Source: Ampelocalamus luodianensis (lineage: Eukaryota; Streptophyta; Magnoliopsida; Poales; Poaceae). Taken from it: a DNA stretch of 64,000 bases. Made by a program: the position numbers and the translations under genes. The stretch lies in contig CM070620.1 of the NCBI GenBank assembly GCA_036346255.1, positions 10,714,671 through 10,778,670 of the forward strand, read 5' to 3'. Every line of letters begins with the position of its first letter. The stretch's first letter is position 1. Below are positions 21,146 to 32,698 of this stretch, piece after piece. Under the pieces are notes generated by a model, which made no database searches, was not told the DNA's origin, and saw nothing but the letters and a program-made list of their open reading frames with translations.

Positions 21146-24115
21146 TTAGAACAACGAAGTCCCTCCTGAGGGTAGGCGACCTGAAGCTTGCAGTTCCTTT
21201 AGAGTACTTGCCAGCCAGTCCAAGCCCTCATAAAGACCATCACCTTTGAGGGCACAAGAGCCTTGGATATGCCAGATGCGGTTCTTCAAATCATAGAGGC
21301 CAAGGCCCTCGCACACCTCTATTGGTGTCATTGCCCCTTTCTGACAGAACAAGAAAAACTCCGTTAAGACAGGAGCAGCATAGATAATTCTAGAGAGTGT
21401 GTCCTAAAGAAAATGCACAAGAGAGAGAACAAATCTATACGTTGTCATCTATTTGTTCACCTATCATCCTTAACAAGTGGCAACCTGCATCCTATAATGA
21501 CTTGTTTGATGACAGATGGCGTTATACTCATGCTGCCATGCAGTAACCGCTTCAAATCAAGAAATGTTGCAAAAGCACAATCTCATCTACACTACAACTT
21601 AAACTTAAACCAAATATCACAAATGTAACAATCCAATTTCACAAAATCAATTCAGGTGCAACTTACAGTATTCCTGGGAATAATATATTGTGAGATGCCA
21701 CATAGTTTCCACAAAAGCACCACATCAGTACAATGTAAACAGCTCAAATGTGTCATTATCTATTTATCTTGATACAAAGAATTCTACATTAAAAAGAGGC
21801 AAAGGTGCCTCTGGTGTATATGAATGTGTGCGTGTACATGAAAATTTAGAAGGCTTAGACATCAAAGTTTACTACAAGAAATAGGAAGTTATATATTAAG
21901 CTTAGTGGGACAAGATGTTAGAGAGCTGAAGGTATATGAGAGTTAAAATAAATACATATTCAAGCATGTTTACGTTAAAAGTAGTGGTCGAGTTTTGTTG
22001 CCTTACCATATCTTGTTTATTAGCAAATACCAATATGACACTGTTAAGCATCAAAGGATCATTAACTATTGCCTGCAACAAAGCTGCCAAATATTAGCTT
22101 GATTAACAAAGTAAACTTAAGTTGGCAATGAGCAGTTATAACAATTTATAAAACCTGAAACTCTGCTTTGGCTTTTCCGATTCTCTCTCTATCCAATGAA
22201 TCAACCACGTAGATCTGCAAATCAGAACATTCAAATATTACATAAGATGCTATTATAATTTATAGAGCATAGTTGGATATGTTCATGAATACATCCAAAT
22301 TCCAAAGTCCAAAGTTTAACACAGATCACTCATGGATCATCTAGCTCTAGAATAAGGTTTTACTGAAGAGCACCATCTAGCTGTCCAGAAGAGTATGATT
22401 AACTATATTCACATTCTAGAAAATCAGAATTGACTAATTAACAAATTCCATTGGGGTTAAATGACACAAAATAATCCAAAAATAATTGGTAACTGAGCTT
22501 ATATTCGAAAGGATGAGCTTTGTTATAAATAAGAAATTAAGGGCTAGTCCCAGATTATAAGCAAATCTGTTACTAATCATGTGTTTTGTTGAGTAGTGAG
22601 AACATCTAATAACAAGCAATCTTTGTGCATAAGAATGATAGTTGCAACTTAACAAATTGAACCGATATAAGATATAATTGTAACTTAACAAATTGAACCA
22701 ATATAAGATATAATTTAGCAGCTCAAGAGTAATGCCTTAAGTGTCTACTTAGCAAAAAGTACCTATAAGCTCACAAGGCAGTATCTGAAAAACTGGACAG
22801 CATTATCCAGTTTTAACAAAAAGTAGGGAATTAAACTATGAACTGAAGAAGTAAATATGTTTGTCTAGTAATACATAATGAGAATAAATAAAATGATTGA
22901 TAGGCACCAATTTTACTCTAAATCCGTAAAATTTCATGTTAATCAAAGGAAAAGGGGAAACATATATACCACTTATTCGGTAAACCCATATCATAATGAT
23001 TTAGATAGATGAGTTCTAGAACTCCACAACAAATCCATCGCTAATTATTAAAGATCAAGATTTTAACATATATATTGTAGTATCAATATTAATGTCTTTA
23101 TTTTTTTTGTTCAAAAATTACTCACAATACTATCTGGGCTAGCTTGCCAGGTTAACGATAGTTTGAATTAAAATAATGAGATGTATATAATTTTCCATAA
23201 ACGCAAACTAACAAAATTTCATCTCAAAGTCAACCACAAATACCTCAGCAGAATGACTATAGAGTATAGACCAACATACATATGTCAAGGTTGTTTCATT
23301 ACAAAGCAATCTCAACATACCAAGCCATCCGTATTATTGAAGTAATGCCTCCACAAGGGCCTCAACTTCTCTTGGCCACCAACATCCCACACTGTAAACA
23401 TCACGTTCTTGTACTGAACTTTCTCAACATTGAACCCTAGTAGTAACAGAAGAAAAGCAAAATAATCAGTTAGTGTACAGGCAGAGTGAGACAACTATTT
23501 TTAAAACATTAAACCTCATAAAAGCTCTAAGAAATCTGTCTGTTAAGGTCAATCTGATTATCATCAGGTAAGCTGGTTGACTCTGATAGGGAAATTGCAT
23601 CTAAGGGGCAAGTAAAGCTCCGCTAATCACAAAAAAAATTTACATATCAGAGTGCACAGCTAATCACAGGACAGTCCCATTTATATAAGCAAGTTCCCAG
23701 CCCCCATCCAGCGATACCATGTACAGTTGGTGGATTTCTTCCTCTGTTACCAACATCAACAACTTTACTGCCTCATTAACACATCGGTAAAGCCTTGATA
23801 TAAATTCAATTTAAACACTGGAGCAAAAACAACAAAAAATCAGCTTCTCCAAAACAATCTATAACCTACCAATCGTAGGAACAGTGGACAGGACCTCCCC
23901 GATGTGCAGCTTGTACAGGATGGTGGTCTTGCCCGCGGCATCCAGCCCAAGCATCACAACCTAACAACCAAGCATCACCAAAGCAAAAAAAAAAAAAAAA
24001 ATTAAGACGGTACAACAATTAACACATCGGTAAAAACAATTAAGGAAGATCACCATACCCTCATCTCGCTGGTGCCGAAGAAGGCATCGAACAGCTTGCG
24101 GAACGCCTGCCCCAT
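21146..24115 (-). CDS. ARFB1: ADP-ribosylation factor (ARF small GTPase, ARFB-like)
   Basis: Six exons on the minus strand: 24059-24115, 23870-23960, 23321-23436, 22155-22214, 22007-22072 and 21146-21340, all GT-AG, together 194 codons plus stop. The protein starts MGQAFRKLF with Gly2 for N-myristoylation. It has the P-loop GLDAAGKT, switch I PTIGFNVE, switch II WDVGGQEKLRPLWRHYF, the guanine-specificity motif NKQD, and SCAL near the end. ARF proteins cycle between GDP and GTP on Golgi, trans-Golgi and plasma-membrane surfaces to recruit coats and effectors. The MGQAFRKLFD start and tail resemble the plant ARFB class rather than ARF1/ARFA, but the subclass call is from memory. KGAM replaces the usual RGAM after exon 5. 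No defects seen. Introns are AT-rich; the longest (22215-23320) carries a 32-bp tandem duplication near 22647-22712. Confidence 0.95.
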
Positions 24116-24822
24116 TCCCCCACCAAGATCGGCCAATCACCCTGAATTCTTTCTTCGCGCGAACACCAGACTATCCGTCGATTTTTTGGGCGTTGCCTTT
24201 TCTTCTTCTTCTTCAAGCCGTCCGAGTTGTGATAGAACTGGAGAGAGAGCGAGCGACGAACCCTTTCTTCTAAAGCAGCGCTTGCCTAGAAGGTTCTCTC
24301 TGTTCTCGGGGGGGGGAGATGGCATCGCGTAGCTAGCACGCGGCTCCGTCCCGGCCTCCGTCGACAATACTACGCACGGCACGCCGCACACGGTTTTGTG
24401 ATCTTTGTTTCTTATTGGGCTGGAAAGGTCCGTGCGTTAAGCGAGCCTCAGCCTTCAAAGCCCAACCTGGCCGTATGTGGCAAGCGGTCGAGGTCTGGAC
24501 CCAATCGCCGAGGAGACCGATGACACGAAGGACGCGCCCCCTCTTTCTCGATGCCTCGTTTGACAGGATGTGGATGGCGAGGTAGTTCTTGCTTGGTCTT
24601 GATTTCTCATGCACGCGCATAGTTCTAGTAACGTGATTCGTCATTTGTCTTCCTTTTTTCGCCATATGTATACAGCCCATGAGGATAAAGCTGTAAGCTT
24701 TGAGATCCATTGCTCATGAACTGTTGTTTAGCTACTAACTTTCCTCTTGCTTAATCACTAATTTTACTCTCGGTGTGATAAATGGCTAAACTGCAGTGAG
24801 TTGAAACAAAAACCTATCGAAA
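24116..24822. promoter_or_regulatory. 5' UTR and upstream region of the ARF gene
   Basis: A TTCTTCTTCTTCTTC pyrimidine tract near 24202-24216 (GA-rich on the transcript strand) lies in the presumed 5' UTR. TGGGCT and AGCCCA site II-like motifs are at about 24416 and 24458. No clear TATA box, as is common for housekeeping promoters. Confidence 0.4.
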
Positions 24823-25010
24823 CTGAAGTTTCAGTTTTGAAACTTGATGTTTCAATCAAGTTTCAGCTGTGTATGATTTTGTTCTCATGAAACTTGCTGA
24901 ATTCTTTTGAAACTCTCGGAACATCTTGAAACTCTCTTGAAACTCGTTGAAACCCACTTGAAACTTTCTATGAAACTCTTAAATGTGTTCAAAACTCCAT
25001 ATTGCTGGAA
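24823..25010. repeat. GAAACT-rich degenerate repeat, left part
   Basis: The word GAAACTT/GAAACTC recurs about ten times in under 200 bp (for example near 24829, 24858, 24898, 24917). The same vocabulary, including GTTTTGAAACTTGATG, resumes at 26855, so the LINE fragment between seems to interrupt it. Confidence 0.55.
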
Positions 25011-25069
25011 CACCAGCTAACGATGCTGAACAACTAACAGGCACTAAACTCAAACACCACTGGAACTAG

Positions 25070-26850
25070 ACTATTACAGGATTGAAAACAAAGAAGTCCC
25101 GATTACAAAAGCCCTTAGACCAATTTTCGGCCATCAGCAGAATGCAGTTTATCTTGTCTCTATCACCATTTTTTAGGACAATCCAGTGCTGCAAACAAGA
25201 TAGAAAATTAAAGATCATTTCCATTGGTTGCTTAGAAAAATGCTTGTCAAAAACCATTCTGTTCCTACATTTTCAAATATTCCAAACCGAAGTTGCAAAA
25301 CTAAACAGAACAAAATTGTAATCATTAGCTCCCCTAATCTCTAACCAATTCATTTGGAAATCATCTAAAGAGCTTGGTATTCTCTCCCAACTTAACATCT
25401 CCTTCGTGCAGAACCAGAAAAAATTAACCAAAAAACAAGAAAACATAACATGGTTAAGAGTTTCTTCAGAACCACACATGATACAATTATTTTCCCCTTT
25501 CCACCCCCACTTTTTTTTAAGTTGATCAAGAGTCTGAACTCTGTCATGATAGCATAATCACATGAAAACTTTGACTTTCAAAGGTAGATTGTTTTTCTAT
25601 AACTTTTGCAAATTCCTGCAGATCACACTCCCAAAAACCAAGTGTCTTTATAAGGACTGAACAATAAAAGCACCAGATTTCTCAAAACACTAGATCACTT
25701 TATTCCTATCATTATTAAGCTCCACATCCATTCCTATCATTATTAAGCTCCACATCCATAAGAAAGGTCTTCAGATCCTCCCACTGTAAAGCTTCCTTAA
25801 TGCCAAAGCTTCTCTTAAAAGTAATATTCCACATCCTCCACCAAACCTTTGGCAACACTCATTTCAGGAGCCTGACAGATTTTAAAAAGCTTATCATACT
25901 TGATCTTCAAGGGGCAATCACCCATTCAAACATCTCTCCAAAAAGAAACATTACAACCATCTCTAGTCTGATAAGCTGCACCCTTATAAAACAAGTTTTT
26001 GACCTTCTGAATACTTTTTCAAAATTGGGAACTATTTAGCACTTTAGCTTCTCTAAAAACACCCCTAGGAAAGTATTTAGATTTAATGATTCTAAACCAA
26101 AGTTCATTATTAGCAGATTGAATTTTCCAAATCCATTTGGCTAAAAGACAGTCGTTCATCATCCTTGTGTTAACAATTCCTAAACCTCTAAAGTCTTTGG
26201 GTCTACAAACAACCCTCTAATTCGTCATATGATACTTGAACTTGTTACTAGCACCCCTCCAGAAAAATCTAGCTCTAATAGTATCTATTTTTTTTATGCA
26301 CCACCTCATTAAACTTATAAAAACCCATGATGTACACAGAAAGGCTACTTAAGCTGCTATTAACCAACACTAGTCTACCCCCCAGAGGAAAGAATATTAT
26401 TTATCCAATTGTCAAGTCTCTTAGTGAACTTGGTAATCACATTTTCAACAACTTTCATACCAATATGTCTGTCTCCCACCATAATGCCTAGATAAGTCCT
26501 AGGAAGCTAAGCCAATTTGCAATCAAAAATATTTGCGACTTTATTAGCCTCCTCCTGATCTACCCCCAAAATATACACCTCACTTTTATGATAATTAAAT
26601 TTCAAACCCGACATCCATTCAAAACAATATAGCAAAAACTTTAGGTGTAAGAAATAGTCATCCTCACATTCTACCATTATCACCGTGTCATCTGCATATT
26701 GCAGAATGGGCACTCCCCCTGAACAAAATGAGAAATAACTCCCTTCATTAGACCTTTATCCTGAGCTATGTTAATGATCTCTGCTAAAATATCTGCAGCT
26801 AAGTTAAAGAGAAAAGGCGAGAGAGGATCCTCTTGTCTCAATCCTCTGTA
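25070..26850 (-). mobile_element. LINE (non-LTR) retrotransposon fragment, reverse transcriptase and 3' zinc-binding region
   Basis: Read on the minus strand: a reverse transcriptase segment at 26507-26713 with the catalytic core QYADDTVIM, then further degraded RT sequence, then at 25273-25479 the zf-RVT region (MCGSEETLNHVMFSCFLVNFFW). Endonuclease and gag-like ORF1 are missing, and many stops interrupt it. No poly-A tail was found at the left end. A dead, 5'-truncated copy. Confidence 0.8.
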
Positions 26851-27039
26851 GTTTTGAAACTTGATGCGTCAATCATGCTTCAATAAAGTTTTAGAAAAAT
26901 TTGTAGTTATAAATCTTGAGTTTCAGTTGGCGATTGAGTTTCAATTCTGAAACTTAAGTATTAGTTTTGAATCTTGATGTTTCGGTCAAGTTTCATAATG
27001 TTTGAGTTTTTATACTTTTGTTTCAGTTTTGATGTTTGA
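26851..27039. repeat. GAAACT-rich degenerate repeat, right part
   Basis: Continuation of the repeat type seen at 24823-25010, with TTTTGAAACTTGATG and GTTTCAGTTTTGATG. It ends at the target duplication of the hAT element. Confidence 0.5.
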
Positions 27040-27047
27040 TGCCCGTC

Positions 27048-28692
27048 TAGGGGTGGGCGTGGGTCGGAGCGGGTCGACCCGGACCTGCTCCATGCAGTCC
27101 ATGTCTCCCAGTGTGGATATCCTGCCAATCCATTGGCTCAAGCCCTAATTGAACCTTTGGTCCATTGGTTCTTATGGATATACCCTGTCATCTGCTCCTT
27201 GGGTTCCATCTCTCAAGGAGGCCGCGTCGTGCTCCCTCGTGCGGAGGATCTGGGCGGTGGAGACCGTGGCCTGGAGGTCGGGGAGGGGTTCGACGGAGTT
27301 CCCCTACATGGCACGAAGACTACGCTAGGTGGTGGAAGACAAGACGCAATGGGGGCAATCGCGCGCAAGGCAACGACAATTACCACCTGAAGGCTTCAGA
27401 CGCTGACAGGAATGGAGTAGGCTAAAACTGAAGAACGTCTCTTGTTTCGTGCCATGTTTTTTTACCTTTTGGTTTCTGTCCTTGTGCTAAACTTTGATGT
27501 TATCCGCTAGTTTGGGTTTTCTCTCGCTTGTTCCTTAGTTTTAGTGACAAGATTCTACTGAACTTGAGAAGTTCGAGTTTCAACCTTTTCGTATGAGCTA
27601 CAGTGAATCGAGAATGCAGTATTTCGTAGAAGACAGGACACCGAGGATTTTGTCGCGCATTGATTGCGACTTTTCGTTCCTTTTCTCCTTTTATTCGAAA
27701 GCAAACATCAATTAGTTACATGCGAAGTAATGACCGATTAACTCTCGGGATGATTCCACGATCTTGAATAATCGTGTGTCCCATGACCGCCACTAAAAGC
27801 TAATAGATACCAGAACCAACTAAATGCTAATAGCTACCAAAACTAACTCATCGCAAAGAAACATGCATAAACCGAACAAGCAATGAAAGCATTATTGTGT
27901 AACGAGAGTTATCAACATTTAGTACTCGAGCTGGTCTATAATTTTGTTCAAGTTGATGGGGTTACTAGTCTCTGTGCCTACTTTGTAAGTCGAGTCCCCT
28001 TGCGCTTGTAGCACAACACCCGTACTTTCTAGCTTTCAAATAAAGTCATGTGATGTCTTCTATCTAAAAAAAGAGTTTCTTAATTTATTCTACCTAGCAA
28101 CTCGATCTTGGACAAGAGCAATAGTTAATCCATCTCAAGCCTTAGTTATGGTAATTTGTTTACATGCCTACGTAGAGCTAGATATTGAACCAGCAAGACA
28201 TCTGCACACTCGTTGTTTGGCATTACCAAACTGATCTTATAACCTGATTATAGTACAGATCTTAAGAATTGGACACCGACTAGTTCTTGATTAAATGCGA
28301 ATTTCAAAGGAAAAATAAAGCGGATAGTATGTTGTTGGTATGGATCAACAAGTCACCACTACATGCGATACAAAGATTAAAACTTGGAGATCGAGTCGAG
28401 CGAGGTAGAAGAAGCATGCACTAGGAAAGGTAGCAGCGACTACGACTGCTGTCTGCGTAGTACCCATGCGGCGTGAAATTCGATGAAGATGGCGTAGTCT
28501 TCGCGGAGTTCCCCACGTTGGAGACGGAGGATTGATGCGATGATTAGGGTCGAACCCTTTGAACCTATGGATCAACGGGTTCATGAACCTTTTGCTCCTA
28601 ATTGCTTTTGGGCGAACCTTGATCCATTTCTTTTGAAATTTGTGGAGCGGGTCGGTGATCCAATGGGTCAGCATGAACCACTCCCACCCCTA
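27048..28692. mobile_element. Non-autonomous hAT transposon (1,645 bp) with 8-bp target duplication
   Basis: The left end TAGGGGTGGGCGTGGG and right end (reverse-complemented) TAGGGGTGGGAGTGG form terminal inverted repeats. Perfect 8-bp target duplications TGCCCGTC flank it at 27040-27047 and 28693-28700. Ends of the form T/CAGGGGTGG with 8-bp duplications are diagnostic of the hAT superfamily. The interior has no recognisable transposase; the short open frames (27133-27425) have no hAT domain. Confidence 0.9.
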
Positions 28693-28719
28693 TGCCCGTC
28701 CCGATGGGAGAGGTCCTGC

Positions 28720-28820
28720 ACAATACGATGGAGGATGATAATGGGGAACCATGCTCACAATACGATGGAGGATGATAGTGGGGAACCATGCTCACAATAC
28801 GATGGAGGATGATAGTGGGA
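28720..28820. repeat. 37-bp tandem repeat, 2.7 copies
   Basis: Units start ACAATACGATGGAGGATGAT at 28720, 28757 and 28794. Copies differ at one position (AATGGGG versus AGTGGGG), so the array is recent. Confidence 0.85.
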
Positions 28821-28998
28821 ACGAAGGATGTCGGCGAGTTTTCGCACGAGGATAAGGACAGCGGCGAGGTTTCGCACCCCCGCGGCACAGAGGAAGATAG
28901 AAAGAAGCCTCACGACGTAGGAAAGGCGGCGAAGTCTCGCATGCTCCTGCTAGTGAGATGGAGGACTATGGGGATGAAGTGGATGAGGAATAGATGCG
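28821..28998. other. Short spacer between the tandem repeat and the MULE
   Basis: GC-rich with a repeated GGCGAGTTTTCGCAC / GGCGAGGTTTCGCAC phrase. It ends with the MULE target duplication AATAGATGCG at 28989-28998. Confidence 0.4.
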
Positions 28999-29090
28999 GA
29001 ATTTTTTTAAAAAATAATCTACATTTTATTATAAATTACAAATATAATCTTGCCTTTTTTTATTACATGAATATACCCCTGTCGCCGGCG
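28999..29090 (+). repeat. MULE left terminal inverted repeat
   Basis: AT-rich, ending in CCCCTGTCGCC. It matches the reverse complement of 46863-46954 with a handful of differences (for example CTACATTTT versus CTATATTTT). Confidence 0.88.
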
Positions 29091-29240
29091 ACAGGATCCA
29101 GTCGCCACCCCGTTGGGCGACATGACCCAGTCGCCCAACGGTTAGGCGGGCAATAATTGCGGTCGCCCAACCGTTGGGCAATAATTGCAATCGCCCAACG
29201 GCTGGGCGATAGGAGCCTCCAGTCGCCGAACGGTTGGGCG
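29084..29240. repeat. MULE left subterminal array of GTCGCCCAACGG motifs
   Basis: About seven copies of GTCGCCCAACGG or its complement CCGTTGGGCGAC, in mixed orientation. Two copies at 29110-29121 and 29130-29141 form a perfect 12-bp inverted repeat with an 8-base loop. The same motif family recurs inside the other MULE end. Confidence 0.85.
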
Positions 29241-29248
29241 TGGAGGGC

Positions 29249-29256
29249 TTTATAAA
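29249..29256 (+). promoter_or_regulatory. TATA box of the MULE transposase unit
   Basis: CTTTATAAACGG directly follows the subterminal array and precedes a purine-rich leader, so the array sits where upstream promoter elements would be. Confidence 0.55.
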
Positions 29257-29286
29257 CGGCGCACATGTCCCCGACGCCTGCGCTCG

Positions 29287-29412
29287 GGAGAAAAGCGAGA
29301 AGGGAAAAGAGGAAAGAGGAGGAAGAGGAAAGAGGAAAGAGGGAAAGAGAGGGAGGAAGAAAGAAGAGAGAAAAAGAGAGAAGAAGAGGGAGGGGGAAGG
29401 GAGAAGAAGATT
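29287..29412 (+). repeat. Purine-only tract (~125 bp, GA/GGA)
   Basis: Almost pure A/G on the plus strand, in the predicted leader of the transposase transcript. A probable donor (GCGGAG|GTAAGT) follows at about 29418-29420, suggesting a leader intron. Confidence 0.7.
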
Positions 29413-29485
29413 TCGCGGAGGTAAGTTTTTTGATTTTGTAATGTACATTTTGTAGTAGGTAATCAGTTTATGTAGTTTAATTTGT

Positions 29486-29565
29486 TAGAGATTTTAGGTA
29501 GAGATTTTAGTCTGTTAGAGATTTTAGGTAGAGATTTTAGTATGTGAGAGATTTTAGGTAGAGAA
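29486..29565. repeat. Tandem repeat of a TTAGAGATTTTAGGTAGAGA unit
   Basis: A unit of about 39 bp recurs two to three times in the putative leader intron of the MULE. Confidence 0.6.
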
Positions 29566-30081
29566 AAAAAAATAGGATGTTAGGTAGAGGAAAAAATTAG
29601 GATGTTAGGTTGAGGAAAAAAATTAGGGTTTAGGGTAGACTATGAATTAGGTGTACGAACAAATTAGTAGAGGTAAATTAGTATGAACAAATTAGCAGAG
29701 GTTGAATAGCTACGTAGTAGAGGTAAATTAGTATGATGACTTCTTTGGAATGAGCAGGTGTTGATCATGATGTAGTGTAGTTGCTTACGATAGACGAAGA
29801 GCCTTAGAAATGTAAAATACAATGTAGTAGTGGTTGCATGTCGTGCGTTGTGACTCGACTAGTTGTAATATTAAAAATATTTGCGGACATATCTGATGAA
29901 GTCATGCTGTACCACTACATTGAAAGTGCATTACGGTGTTGCACCGTTCGTGAAGGTCCGTCATGCGGTGTTGACTTGAGTAGTTTTTCTCAAACCACTC
30001 TAGTACACCCGGCAGCGAGAATGCACGAATCGCAGATGTGATGTCTTTGGCTCACCCGTAGCTTCTCCTTGGACTCGAGGT

Positions 30082-32492
30082 GTGCGTCGTCATACAAGGG
30101 CTTTGGGCCGGTCTCAGACGGACATCAGATGGGAGTTGAGAACACTGATGCGCACACCTGTGTGGAAGGGCTTCATAGAAGGTTGTAGGCGCCGTGGATA
30201 TGAGTGTGTAGTGCTTGTGCAACCATGCCCAAAAGAAGCTGTGCAGGGACCCGTTGTCGGATATCATCCTGGTGGTGGGAGCAGCTCGGGTGCTCAGTAT
30301 GTTGGTGAAGAAGAGGAGGTGGAGGAAGGCGTTAGGAAGGGTTCGGAGGATGTTGCTTGTGATGAGCCCGACGCGATAGATGCAGAAGAAGAAGATCGGG
30401 CACCGCATGGTGAGCCTACAGGACAAGCTGATGAAGGAGAGCACATGGAGTACATATTGCGTCGAATGGATAGCGATGACCGGATGGCCTTGGGTGAAGA
30501 GGAAGCTCTACTGGAGGACGACGAGGATAGTTCTGATGAGGACAGAGCTCCCATTCCCCAGGAATGGAATAGATTTGACGTTGAGGGTGTAAGTACGCAT
30601 GACGAGCACGCAGTGCCGTGGAGTACCATGCTCACGAGGTTGATTGCACTCAATGTTTCTTGATAAGACATCCTTGCGGGATGCCATTAAGTTGTGGGCT
30701 ATGTCCATGCGGCGGACGTTTTGGGTCATCAAATCTGGCGGGAGCGATTACATCAAAGTGCGAGCAAGCCAGTTGTCCTTGGCGAGTGCACGCACATAGA
30801 CCAAAGTATGAGACTCACTGGATTGTCTCGAAGGTAGAGGCGCACTCCTGCATGCTCAACATCATTTTTGTCTGAACATCGTAACCTAACGTCGACCTTC
30901 GTAGCCAATTTGATGTATGGAGAGATAGTAGAGAAGAAGGATGTGGAGGCCAAGCACATTATGGTGGCCATCGATAAGAAATTCAAGTACAAGATCAGCT
31001 ACGCAAAGGCGTGGCGTGCGAAGCAAAAGGCTTTAGAAAGACGGTTTGGATCTTTTGAGGCGGCGTATGACAACCTTCCTCGTATGCTGGAGGTGCTGCA
31101 GGAGAGAAACCCGAGGCATTACTGCTTGTGAGGACATGCCATCTAAAAACGCGAGGTTTTTAATATTGCAAAGGGCCTTCTTAGCCTTCGGCCCCGCATC
31201 GAGGCTTTTAGGCATATCTTGCCCGTGATCTCGATTGACGGACCTTTTGGTAGGAAATACAAGGGCAAATCCTATGACCATAGGCGTTGGCGGAATAATC
31301 AAGTTACGCCATTGGCCATCGCATTCGTCGAAGGTGAAATTACGACGGTGGTTGTGGTTCCTTCGACATCTAAGGGTGGGAGTTGTTGGAGGTCGTCTGG
31401 TGTGTGCGTGATCCACGATCGCCACGCGGGATCTTGAAGGCCATCGAAAACTTCAAGAAGACCCCGAGGAGTCGTTCCTTGGTAGGATATGAGGAGTAGA
31501 TGGTGCATTCGGCGCAGGCGAACTTCTTTAAGAAGTTCCGAAGCAACCATTGGTGAAGCTATTCAAGAGGTGGCTATCAGAGACCAGCGTGAAAATTTGG
31601 CGCCTTATGGATGCTCTTGGATGAGCACAGGAAACACGTGGGCGGGATGAACCACGGGCGTCTCCAACTCGCTGGAGCGGCGGAGGACCTTGAGGAACAT
31701 TGAGTGCTTCGCCTTTGGATCGAGCGTGCCATTGGAGAAGTGGTCACTGCCGCACGCGACACCGATGGGGCGGTATGGCATAATGGCGACTAACCTTGCG
31801 GAGGTGTACAACCGGGTTCTTAGGGGCCTCGTTCTCGCCCTCGTCGCCATCGTGGAAGGTGTTCGCATAAAGCTGTCGGGTATTTCGGGAGAGGCGTTCA
31901 AATGCGCACTTCATGCGGCAACCCTCAAACAACGTCTTGCTCGAAGATTACGACATACATACGGTGAAGACGAAGGGCGATCGCTGCGGTGCGTGATGGG
32001 TATCACGAGCATCGTTTCGACGTGCTCCTCGGATAGAGCCGGTTTGGGACGGCTCGTTCTCTTGTCACGCGGGAGGTATGACTTGGAGATCATGTGAGCG
32101 AACCTAGTGTACATGCAATAAGCCGAGGCTATTGCACAAGCCATGCTCCCATGTCCTCGCGGCGTGCGGGATTGTGCGCATGGACCGTCCAACTTTGTGT
32201 CAGTACTTCTTGAAGGACGGGTGGTGCGAGCTTGGGTGGTGAGCTTAGGGGCTTGTGTGGGTAACCGCCCACAGGGACATTGCAAGCGGATCGGATTGGG
32301 ACCTCGACATGCTGAAGGGTGGCAGGGGCGTCGGCGGATCGTCGTATTACCAATGATATGGACGAAGCACAAGCGGGCGTTGGGTCAGCGTGAGCTCTGC
32401 GGCGGGAGGGCCACAACGAGACGATGCAAGGCACCGGTGAGAGTAGGCTCGCCATGGTTTGCGCACCTTCTTGAAGTGTGCAAAGTGTGACC
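30082..32492 (+). pseudogene. MULE (MuDR-type) transposase, multiply frameshifted
   Basis: Recognisable in sequence order are: an acidic N-terminal part (30082-30663); the DNA-binding region at about 30663-30880 (LRDAIKLWAMSMRRTFWVIK, then ASCPWRVHAHRPKYETHWIV in another frame, a WRVHA-type zinc-binding motif); the RNLTSTFVANLMYGEIV and YKISYAKAWRAKQKALERRF segments (30874-31110); the start of the catalytic core with SIDGPFGRKYKGK (about 31215-31270), whose first Asp is the expected DDE position; and a C-terminal SWIM-type zinc finger with HKPCSHVLAACG (32135-32170). The domain order is that of plant MULE transposases. At least four frame changes and several stops make it inactive. The product would bind the element ends and catalyse excision and insertion. 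Confidence 0.85.
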
Positions 32493-32698
32493 TTGTGTAC
32501 GTTGTACTATTTATGTAAGCGCTACGCTACTATATAATTTGTATTGTCGTGGTACCGTGTGTACTTCGTATTGTGTATGTAGCGTTACGGCACTATGTAC
32601 CGTATTGGTTTCATTGTTTACAAGTTAAATTCACTCTGTTTACATTTCATGTAATATTTCCATGTATTTTGTACCTTCAATTTGTTTTGCGGTATGGC

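Noticed and set aside
28720..28820. 37-bp repeats as a CRISPR-like array
   Set aside because: Units are directly adjacent with no spacers, in a plant nuclear context.
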